DNA of 5,937 nt. It comes from Puniceicoccales bacterium (GTDB taxonomy: Bacteria; Verrucomicrobiota; Verrucomicrobiia; Opitutales; LL51). Positions within the stretch are counted from its first letter, which is position 1. Each line of letters begins with the position of its first letter. The notes below the pieces were generated by a model that was given only the letters and a program-made list of their open reading frames with translations, made no database searches and was not told the DNA's origin. Made by a program: the position numbers and the translations under genes. Shown piece by piece: positions 1-5,784 of the stretch. The DNA lies in assembly GCA_031266235.1 (NCBI GenBank), contig JAISBJ010000014.1:1-5937 (forward strand), given 5' to 3'.

Positions 1-1
1 G

Positions 2-880
2 GACGTGGAAGGGGAAGCGCTGGCGGCTCTCGTGGTGAATAAATTGCGTGGGACGCTGAATGTTTGTGCGGTCAAGGCGCCGGGTTTTGGCGACCGCCGC
101 AAGGCGATGCTCGAAGATATTGCGGTCCTCACCGGCGGCAAATTTATCTCCGAAGACCTCGGCATCAAGCTGGAAAACGTGACCGTCGACGATCTCGGCC
201 GCGCCAAACGCATCACGATTAGCAAGGAGGACACGACCATCGTCGAGGGGAACGGCGGCCACGGCGATATCCAGGCGCGCATCAAACAAATTCGCCACCA
301 AATCGACGAGTCGACGTCCGATTACGACCGCGAAAAACTCCAGGAACGGCTTGCGAAATTGGCGGGTGGAGTGGCGGTGATTCGGGTCGGTGCGACTACG
401 GAGCCGGAGATGAAGGAGAAAAAAGATCGCGTCGACGATGCCCTCAACGCCACGCGCGCCGCCGTCGAAGAGGGGATTTCTGCGGGTGGCAGTGTTGCGC
501 TTTTGCGGGCTTCGACGGTCATCGATTCGCTCGAGATCCCCTGTCCGGACGGTAAAATTGGTGCGAAAATTGTCAAACGCGCCATTGAAGCTCCGCTCCG
601 CCAACTCTGCGAAAATGCCGGTGTCGAAGGGGGATTAATTGTCCAGGAAGTCCTGAAAATGAGCGGCACGCAGGGGTACAACGTGGCGACGGGGAAATTC
701 GAAGACCTCATCGCGGCGGGCGTTGTCGATCCAACGAAAGTAAATCGCACTGCCCTTCAAAATGCGGCCTCCATCGCTGGATTGCTGCTCACGACGGAAT
801 GCATCGTCGCCGATATTCCCGAGGAAAAATCCGCTTCTTGCCGCCACGGGCCGAATCCCGGCATGGACGACATGATGTAA
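2..880 (+). CDS. groEL: 60-kDa chaperonin GroEL, C-terminal part (5' truncated by window edge)
   Basis: This is the ATP-driven cytosolic chaperonin that encloses non-native proteins with GroES. The frame is open from base 2 and gives 292 residues, ending at TAA 878-880. It lines up with E. coli GroEL from about residue 253, so it holds the second half of the apical domain, the intermediate domain and the C-terminal equatorial domain. Visible signatures are KAPGFGDRRKAML (apical), TSDYDREKLQERLAKLAGGVAVI, DDALNATRAAVEEG and VDPTKVNRTALQNAASIAGLL. The Asp of DDALNATR (fragment residue 146) matches the catalytic Asp398 of E. coli, and the Asp of VDPTKV (residue 243) matches nucleotide-contacting Asp495, so the protein should be active. 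Two oddities stand out: AGGS at residues 161-164 where AGGG is usual, and a tail ending in PNPGMDDMM without the repeated GGM motif. The N-terminal half and any groES lie outside the window. The family call is certain. Confidence 0.98.
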   Translation, partial: DVEGEALAALVVNKLRGTLNVCAVKAPGFGDRRKAMLEDIAVLTGGKFISEDLGIKLENVTVDDLGRAKRITISKEDTTIVEGNGGHGDIQARIKQIRHQIDESTSDYDREKLQERLAKLAGGVAVIRVGATTEPEMKEKKDRVDDALNATRAAVEEGISAGGSVALLRASTVIDSLEIPCPDGKIGAKIVKRAIEAPLRQLCENAGVEGGLIVQEVLKMSGTQGYNVATGKFEDLIAAGVVDPTKVNRTALQNAASIAGLLLTTECIVADIPEEKSASCRHGPNPGMDDMM

Positions 881-888
881 AATTTTCC

Positions 889-909
889 CCAACGGGCTAC
901 GCCCATTGG
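889..909 (+). repeat. Imperfect hairpin 1 just after groEL stop
   Basis: The arms CCAACGGGC (889-897) and GCCCATTGG (901-909) pair around the triloop TAC, with one C-A mismatch at 893/905. The hairpin starts nine bases after the groEL stop codon. It shares the apex pattern GCTNCGC with the next two hairpins. No T-run follows it, so it is not a classical terminator on its own. It may protect the 3' end of the groEL transcript or be a degenerate member of the palindrome cluster. Confidence 0.7.
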
Positions 910-920
910 ATTTGAAGTCC

Positions 921-956
921 CGGCCCGCGGCTGCGCCGCGGGCCGAATCTATTTTT
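921..956 (+). terminator. GC-rich hairpin 2 with T-tract, probable groEL terminator
   Basis: A perfect 11-base-pair stem (921-931 with 935-945), almost entirely G and C, closes on the triloop TGC and is followed by AATCTATTTTT (946-956). The geometry fits a factor-independent terminator 40 bases after the groEL stop. The T-run is displaced by several bases from the stem, so termination may be less efficient than at a canonical site. The 3' arm can alternatively pair with the 5' arm of the following hairpin. Confidence 0.65.
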
Positions 957-957
957 C

Positions 958-990
958 GGCCCGGCGCTTCGCGCCGGGCCTATCTGATTT
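958..990 (+). terminator. GC-rich hairpin 3, second tandem terminator-like palindrome
   Basis: A perfect 10-base-pair stem pairs GGCCCGGCGC (958-967) with GCGCCGGGCC (971-980) around the triloop TTC, followed by TATCTGATTTT. Its layout copies that of the preceding hairpin: a CGGCCCG-start arm, a GCTNCGC apex, and a TCTA/TCTG-plus-T-run tail. The two look like tandem diverged copies of one unit of about 37 bases. It probably acts as a back-up terminator for groEL and insulates dnaB from the chaperonin transcript. Confidence 0.55.
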
Positions 991-1012
991 TAGCCTGTCT
1001 TTTAAATTAATT

Positions 1013-1027
1013 TTAATTGTCAATTAA
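1013..1027. promoter_or_regulatory. Short AT-rich dyad upstream of dnaB
   Basis: TTAATTG (1013-1019) and CAATTAA (1021-1027) form a perfect 7-base inverted repeat around a single T. It lies about 165 bases upstream of the dnaB start in an AT-rich stretch. It could be an operator-type binding site, but such dyads arise easily by chance in AT-rich DNA. Confidence 0.2.
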
Positions 1028-1190
1028 TAATTCCAAAATTTTTTAAGTCAACTCAAAAATTTACGCAAATGAAATAAAATTTTCACAACAAAAAATCATG
1101 AGCAATACACCGCCGCTAATTTTTCCACCTGTCGCATGAAATTTATGCTTGCCAAAATCCCACTTTGACTGATTTTCAAAACGAATACCC

Positions 1191-2561
1191 GTGGCCAAAG
1201 CAAAGCAAAATATCCATCGGACCCCACCGTTCAGCTTGGAATTCGAACAGGCGCTGCTCGCGGGTTGCATCATCGACGGCGGCCAAGACGGCATTTCGCT
1301 CTGCATTCACGAAAAAATTACGCCGGAATCCTTCTACCTGCCCGCCCACGGCCTCGTCTACCAAGCGTTGCTCGAACTCTTCAGCGCCAATACCCCCGCC
1401 AACGAACTCATCGTGGGGGAAAAATTAGCGGCGAGCGGTTCCCTCGAAAAAGTCGGCGGCTACGACTACATCAACCATATCACCAGCCGCATCGATACCC
1501 CGACCCATCTCAAACATTACATCAAACGCGTCAAAGATCTCGATCTCGTGCGGAAAATTATCGCCGTTGCCACTGCGAGCATCGAAAATGCCTACGCCGG
1601 TGTCGACGACGCCGGACAATTTCTCGAAGAGGTCGAACGAGCGATCTTCGCGGTCTCCGAAAACCGCATTTCCGACTCGGCACTATCGATCAAGGAGTCC
1701 ATCGACCGCGCCGAGGTCCTGATCGACAATATTTTTCACAAACGCAGTGCCGTCGACAGCGTGCCGTCCGGATTTGTCGACCTCGACCGCCTGACGTCCG
1801 GGTTTCGAGCCGGCGAAATGATTGTCATAGCGGCCCGGCCGTCCATGGGGAAGACGAGTTTGGCGTTGAATATCGCGGAATCCGTGACGTGTCCGAAGTC
1901 GGCCACACCCGTTCCAACCCTATTTTTCAGCCTGGAAATGTCCGCCGAGCAGCTCGCGTTGCGTTTGATGTGTGGGCGTTCCGGGGTTAATTTTGAACGG
2001 CTGCGCACGGGATTCGCCCCCCGAGAAGAGATCTCAAAATTCCACGCCGTGAATCAGGAACTCAAAAAATCGCCGCTGTGGATCGACCAATCCTGCGGCA
2101 TATCCATTACGGAAATCCGCGCCAAAGCCCGGCGCATGCACAATAAATACAAGCTGGGCCTGGTCATCATCGACTACATGCAGCTCCTCGCGAGCCACGA
2201 TAACAGGATGCCTCGGGAGCAACAAATTGCGGAAATTTCTCGCGGCGTAAAGGCGATGGCGCGGGAATTATCGGTCCCCGTGATCGTTTTGAGCCAACTC
2301 AACCGCGATTCCGAGCGGGAAAAACGGCAGCCGCGGCTCTCCGACCTGCGCGAATCGGGATCCATCGAACAGGACGCCGACATCGTACTGCTGCTGTCGA
2401 AGGGCAAGGAGCGCGATGAGGAGGAGGAAGTTTTGCTTGATGTTGTGAGGCGGGATCTCATCATTGCGAAGCAGAGGAATGGCCCCGTGGGGATTGTCCC
2501 GCTGGCATTCAAGAAAAATTTAACGCGATTTGAAAATTATGCTCATGAAAAAGATAGGTAG
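1191..2561 (+). CDS. dnaB: Replicative DNA helicase DnaB
   Basis: DnaB is the hexameric 5'-3' helicase that unwinds DNA ahead of the replisome and recruits primase. The 456-residue product is near the usual family length (E. coli 471). Residues 12-115 are the N-terminal helical primase-interacting domain (PPFSLEFEQALLAG...SFYLPAHGLVYQALLEL). A linker helix follows at about 160-185, and the RecA-like ATPase domain spans about 190-450. Visible motifs are Walker A ARPSMGKTS (215-223), the catalytic Glu of FSLEM (E249), Walker B LVIIDYMQL (324-332), the glutamine-bearing VIVLSQLNR (364-372), DLRESGSIEQDAD (385-397) and the arginine-finger segment AKQRNGP (K427, R429). All key residues are present, and there is no intein. 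The start is GTG at 1191: an in-frame TGA at 1170 leaves no other normal start upstream. I see no Shine-Dalgarno sequence before it. The last 17 bases overlap bamA. Confidence 0.97.
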   Translation: MAKAKQNIHRTPPFSLEFEQALLAGCIIDGGQDGISLCIHEKITPESFYLPAHGLVYQALLELFSANTPANELIVGEKLAASGSLEKVGGYDYINHITSRIDTPTHLKHYIKRVKDLDLVRKIIAVATASIENAYAGVDDAGQFLEEVERAIFAVSENRISDSALSIKESIDRAEVLIDNIFHKRSAVDSVPSGFVDLDRLTSGFRAGEMIVIAARPSMGKTSLALNIAESVTCPKSATPVPTLFFSLEMSAEQLALRLMCGRSGVNFERLRTGFAPREEISKFHAVNQELKKSPLWIDQSCGISITEIRAKARRMHNKYKLGLVIIDYMQLLASHDNRMPREQQIAEISRGVKAMARELSVPVIVLSQLNRDSEREKRQPRLSDLRESGSIEQDADIVLLLSKGKERDEEEEVLLDVVRRDLIIAKQRNGPVGIVPLAFKKNLTRFENYAHEKDR

Positions 2562-4989
2562 CGGTAGTATTTTATGGCTCTTGGCGACGAAGAGTTTTGT
2601 CTTCGCGGACGACACTCAAAATCCCAACACAGCTACCGCAACGGAAAAAGTCACCGCCGACAAACCTACTCAAAATACCGAAAAAAGCGCACCACTCCAA
2701 GCGCCAGCGGCCTTCGTCCCCTATGAAAAAAAAAGCGAGTACAGTCTGCAACCGATCCGGAAAATCGTGATCGCAGTCGACGGACAACCCCCAAAAACCG
2801 AGGACTTTATCCGCGCCCATATCCAATTGCGCGAGGGCGACGCCTTCAGCGTCCATACCGCCGATGAAGCGATCCACTCCCTCGCCCAAACCGGTATGTT
2901 CGACGATGTCCGCCTGTCTGTTGACCAAAATTCCGACGCCTCACTAGTCCTCAATTTCTCCCTCACAACACGCCCTAAAATCGCAGCGATCGAGTTCCCG
3001 CACGAAAAAATTAGTAATAAAAAATTAAAAAAAGAAATAAAAACCACCGAAGGCGAGTACCTCAATCGAAGTTTCATCAACGACGATATCCAAGCTATTT
3101 ACCGCCATTATCAAGTTATGGGCTTTCCGCGGCCGACCATCGATTACAAAATCAAGCCCACCGACGATCCTAAATTTGTAAAAATAGTTTTTGACATCGT
3201 TCCGGGCGAAGGCTTTCACATTTCCGCGATCAAATTTACTAACTTCGGCGACGTCAATACGGAAAAAATTAAAAAACGCATGATGCTCAAAACGTGGTCT
3301 CTTTTCTCATTTTTGACAAAAAAAGGCTATTTCATCGATATTTTACTTGACGCTGACCGCGAAATGATTATCGAAGCGATGCAAAACGCCGGCTACCTTG
3401 ACGCCAAAATTACGCGCGCAGCCTTTGATCGGGCGGGGAATTCGAAAAGAGGGGTTCTGGAATTTGTTGCGAATCTCGGCCAAAAATATCTTACGGGGCA
3501 AGTCCAGTTCACGGGCAACAAAGTTTACCCCGACGAGAAAATTGCTTCCCTCGTCAAAATCAAGGCAGGCGACCCGTTTTCGCCGGGGGATATCGCTGAT
3601 ACCGCGGAGGCCATCCGCAATTTTTACAGCTACAACGGCTACATCAATACCGTCGTCGGCGCCGAAAAAATCCCGACTTTTACAAATAACACTATTGATG
3701 TAAAATTAACCATCGACGAATCGCCCCTGACCTACGTCGGGTCCATCAGCGTCAAAGGGAATTTCAAGACGAAAAATAAAGTCATTCTGCGCGAATTGGC
3801 CCTCGCGCCGGGCGATAAATTGAATTATATTAAGTTAAAAAATAGTGAAAATCGTTTAAAAAATACCGAATTTTTCGAAACCGTTTCCTGCGACATAGAC
3901 GACACGGACGTTCCGGATCGCAAAAATATTCAAATCGATGTAAAGGAAAAAAATACGGGGAAGATCCAGCTCGGCGGCGCGATCAGCGCGACCAATAACC
4001 AATTCATTTTCCTCGAGCTCTCCCAGTCAAACTTCGATCTCTTTAACGGGAAGGCGAAATTTCAAGGCAGCGGCCAAAAATTGCACGCACGCGCTCAAAT
4101 CGGTACCCGGGAAAATCAGCTGACCCTGTCCTTCGAGGAACCCTACCTCTTCGACCGCGAACTCGCTTTCGGCATCGATATTTTCGGCGAAAAAACGAAG
4201 TACCGCACCTCCGACAGCAACTACAGCGGCCCGAGCTACGACCAAACGGCCATCGGCTTCGAGCCATATTTTCGCAAACGCCTTTACGAATTGTGGGTCG
4301 GTCGCCTGGGGTACAATTTGACGCGTAAAAATATCCGCAACGTCAGCGAAACCGCCGTGCAACCCCTCAAGGACGAGGCCGGCCGCCGTTCCGCATCCCG
4401 CGTAAAATTTTCCGTCGAACGCGATACCCGCGACAACTATATTTTCCCGCGCAGCGGCTCGAACGTGGGTTTACACCAGGAATTGGCTGGGCTCGGCGGC
4501 TACACGAAGCTCTATAAAATCGCCGCCAGCGCGACGAAATGGCTAACGGTCTCGGAAAAATACGACCATACCCTCGCCATCGCCGCAAAAATCGGCATGA
4601 TCTGTCCATTCAATCGCCAGGCGACGCCGTTCTCCGAACGCTACTTTTTGGGCGGCGACGCGCTCATGCGCGGGTTCGAATTCCGGGAAATTTCCCCGAA
4701 AGACCAGCGCGGCGAAAGCCTCGGCGGCAACTCATTTGTCTACGGCGGAGCTGAATACACGGCCAATATTTTCGACGATTTTTACTTCGCCACATTCGCC
4801 GAAGTCGGCAACGTGGGCGTCCATCAAAGTCCGTTCCGCAGGGGGTGGAACGCGGACGCGGGCTGCGGATTGCGCATATTTATTGGGGGAATGCCCCTCC
4901 GCCTCGACTGGGGCTACCCTATCCATTGTGCGAAAGATACGAAAAAGAAGGGCCTGCAATTCAATTTTTCCTTCGGCATGTCGTTTTGA
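2545..4989 (+). CDS. bamA: Outer membrane protein assembly factor BamA (Omp85)
   Basis: BamA is the core of the BAM complex, folding and inserting beta-barrel proteins into the outer membrane. With ATG 2545 as start the product has 814 residues. A signal peptide covers residues 1-21 (MKK, hydrophobic ILWLLA, likely cleavage VFA/DD). A Thr/Asn/Lys/Pro-rich linker runs to about residue 66. Five POTRA domains follow at about 70-140, 144-222, 224-312, 314-393 and 395-468, and then a 16-strand barrel at about 472-814. Barrel hallmarks are ERDTRDNYIFPRSGS (625-639), the lid-loop motif MRGF (708-711; the family consensus is VRGF, and the key Arg709 is kept) and a C-terminal strand ending in Phe. ATG 2545 is preferred because it begins directly at the Lys-Lys of the signal peptide; ATG 2539 would add two residues and is possible. 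The start lies within the 3' end of dnaB, suggesting one transcript. No clear Shine-Dalgarno sequence or downstream terminator is visible. Confidence 0.96.
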   Translation: MKKIGSGSILWLLATKSFVFADDTQNPNTATATEKVTADKPTQNTEKSAPLQAPAAFVPYEKKSEYSLQPIRKIVIAVDGQPPKTEDFIRAHIQLREGDAFSVHTADEAIHSLAQTGMFDDVRLSVDQNSDASLVLNFSLTTRPKIAAIEFPHEKISNKKLKKEIKTTEGEYLNRSFINDDIQAIYRHYQVMGFPRPTIDYKIKPTDDPKFVKIVFDIVPGEGFHISAIKFTNFGDVNTEKIKKRMMLKTWSLFSFLTKKGYFIDILLDADREMIIEAMQNAGYLDAKITRAAFDRAGNSKRGVLEFVANLGQKYLTGQVQFTGNKVYPDEKIASLVKIKAGDPFSPGDIADTAEAIRNFYSYNGYINTVVGAEKIPTFTNNTIDVKLTIDESPLTYVGSISVKGNFKTKNKVILRELALAPGDKLNYIKLKNSENRLKNTEFFETVSCDIDDTDVPDRKNIQIDVKEKNTGKIQLGGAISATNNQFIFLELSQSNFDLFNGKAKFQGSGQKLHARAQIGTRENQLTLSFEEPYLFDRELAFGIDIFGEKTKYRTSDSNYSGPSYDQTAIGFEPYFRKRLYELWVGRLGYNLTRKNIRNVSETAVQPLKDEAGRRSASRVKFSVERDTRDNYIFPRSGSNVGLHQELAGLGGYTKLYKIAASATKWLTVSEKYDHTLAIAAKIGMICPFNRQATPFSERYFLGGDALMRGFEFREISPKDQRGESLGGNSFVYGGAEYTANIFDDFYFATFAEVGNVGVHQSPFRRGWNADAGCGLRIFIGGMPLRLDWGYPIHCAKDTKKKGLQFNFSFGMSF

Positions 4990-5033
4990 TTCAATATTTT
5001 TTCAGCCATTTTGTATAAATTTGAAAAAAAATC

Positions 5034-5061
5034 TTGACACCATATTTTTTTACAATATTCT
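5034..5061 (+). promoter_or_regulatory. Sigma70-type promoter for the small secreted-protein gene
   Basis: A perfect -35 hexamer TTGACA (5034-5039) is followed after 16 bases by TATTCT (5056-5061), a four-of-six match to the -10 consensus. The spacer is T-rich. Transcription would start near 5068, leaving a leader of about 25 bases before the ATG at 5094. A better-looking -10, TACAAT at 5051, sits only 11 bases from the -35 and is badly spaced. The promoter lies 45 bases after the bamA stop, so the small gene can be transcribed on its own. Confidence 0.6.
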
Positions 5062-5093
5062 CTTCATCAGAATTTGAAAGGTTGGGTAGCACC

Positions 5094-5552
5094 ATGGGAA
5101 GGATATTGAGGGATGCGATTATTAGTTTGGGATTTATGGCCATTTTTCTGGAGGCGTCGTCATCGTTTGCTGGGAAGTCGGGCAAGTCGATAAAACGAAA
5201 TGCGTCTGCTTCGGCAGTTTCCGAAAGGGAAAAGGAGATCCAAGAAAAGCGGGATAAATTTTTAGCAAAATTAGCAAAAGCGATACAAGAAAATGACCTC
5301 AAGGCAATCGAGCACAGGCTCAGATCCTTGGCCTATCCTCCGACAACCAGTAAGTCAGCAAAAAAAGCGATGTTACGCAGTTATGTGGCTAAGAATTTGG
5401 CGATTCGGATGGTCCTCGACGATAGCGATTTAAATGCGATGGATATTCCATTTTTAGCGGAATTAATTGCGGCCATACACGGGACGCTACCCATAGCTGA
5501 ATACGCTAGCATTCACGACGACTACCGCCATATTTTCGCTAGAAAGGCTTGA
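5094..5552 (+). CDS. Small secreted/periplasmic helical protein, unrecognised
   Basis: I do not recognise a family for this 152-residue product. Residues 1-26 look like a signal peptide: basic MGRILR, hydrophobic AIISLGFMAIFL, and a likely cleavage site after SSSFA. The mature part begins with a Lys/Ser-rich stretch, followed by a highly charged segment at about 43-79 (SEREKEIQEKRDKFLAKLAK and onward) that should be alpha-helical. A PPTTSKS break comes at 82-88, and a second, mixed helical region at about 89-150 contains DDSDLNAMDIPFLAELIAAI. It has no Cys after the signal, so it is not an obvious lipoprotein. ATG 5094 is chosen because it places the signal peptide at the N-terminus and follows the promoter; AAAGG at 5077-5081 is a weak, distant ribosome site. 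The gene lies between bamA and a dedicated terminator. Its position, size and signal peptide recall the periplasmic chaperone Skp/OmpH that often follows bamA, but I see no Skp sequence signature. Codon usage looks more AT-rich than in dnaB. Confidence 0.8.
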   Translation: MGRILRDAIISLGFMAIFLEASSSFAGKSGKSIKRNASASAVSEREKEIQEKRDKFLAKLAKAIQENDLKAIEHRLRSLAYPPTTSKSAKKAMLRSYVAKNLAIRMVLDDSDLNAMDIPFLAELIAAIHGTLPIAEYASIHDDYRHIFARKA

Positions 5553-5608
5553 AATTTTTATTTATTTTTGATGTTTTCATTAGTGTTTTCTTATTTTAGG
5601 TTACGTTG

Positions 5609-5633
5609 AAGGTGTCCTTCGGGGCACTTTTTT
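5609..5633 (+). terminator. Intrinsic terminator with UUCG tetraloop
   Basis: The stem GTGTCC (5612-5617) pairs with GGGCAC (5622-5627) around TTCG, forming the very stable C(UUCG)G loop, and is followed directly by six Ts (5628-5633). A5609, A5610 and G5611 can extend the stem into the T-run. One pair is T5615-G5624, which is a wobble only in the plus-strand RNA and becomes an A-C mismatch on the other strand. The terminator therefore serves the small upstream gene, ending 57 bases before it, and not the convergent PBP gene. Confidence 0.88.
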
Positions 5634-5784
5634 CGGTCCCGCGTGGACGTGTAAAAATTTTGCTTCCAAAAACATGTGTCCCACAATTTAGCCAACGAAA
5701 ATTTTGTCAACAAAAAAATACATGCCAAAAATTTCAGCGGCGAACATATTGATTTGGAGTTTTTAAAATTTATATAAAAAAATT
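5634..5784. other. AT-rich convergent intergenic region
   Basis: This is non-coding sequence between the plus-strand terminator and the end of the minus-strand PBP gene. It is rich in A and T runs, with several CCAAAAA-like words. I see no convincing terminator for the minus-strand gene and no RNA gene here. Confidence 0.6.

Larger units (their letters stand above)
921..990. repeat. Tandem pair of related palindromes (REP-like)
   Basis: Two adjacent palindromes share the sequence order CGGCCCG, a GC arm, the apex GCTGCGC or GCTTCGC, a complementary arm ending GGGCC, then TCTATTTTT or TCTGATTTT. This similarity is seen directly. Whether the unit recurs elsewhere in the genome, as REP elements do, cannot be judged from one window. 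Confidence 0.5.
881..1190. other. groEL-dnaB intergenic region
   Basis: This is a 310-base gap without a convincing gene. The first 100 bases contain three GC-rich hairpins (889-909, 921-945, 958-980) with T-rich sequence after the second and third. From about 981 the composition switches abruptly to AT-rich, including a small dyad at 1013-1027. Between 1098 and 1168 are two very short ATG reading frames of 13 and 10 codons, which I do not call as genes. A dnaB promoter is expected here, but I could not find a convincing -35/-10 pair. Confidence 0.85.

Noticed and set aside
322..750. 142-codon minus-strand frame inside groEL
   Set aside because: It is a shadow of the strongly conserved groEL coding frame.
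1165..1190. TTGACT at 1165-1170 as a dnaB -35 box
   Set aside because: No -10-like hexamer lies 15-19 bases downstream; that position falls on the GTG start region.
1061..1306. 81-codon minus-strand frame over the dnaB leader
   Set aside because: It is antisense to the start of dnaB and its leader, with no family resemblance and no start context.
2530..2544. bamA start at TTG 2530 or ATG 2539
   Set aside because: ATG 2545 starts directly at the basic n-region of the signal peptide. ATG 2539 remains possible, but TTG 2530 is unlikely.
4996..5032. Inverted A/T tracts (ATTTTTTCA and TGAAAAAAAAT) as a bamA terminator
   Set aside because: The stem would be nearly all A-T with a long loop and no following T-run. 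It is expected by chance in this AT-rich spacer.
5034..5093. N-terminal extension of the small gene from TTG 5034
   Set aside because: That TTG is the first half of the TTGACA -35 box, so it would not be transcribed from this promoter, and the extension would bury the signal peptide.
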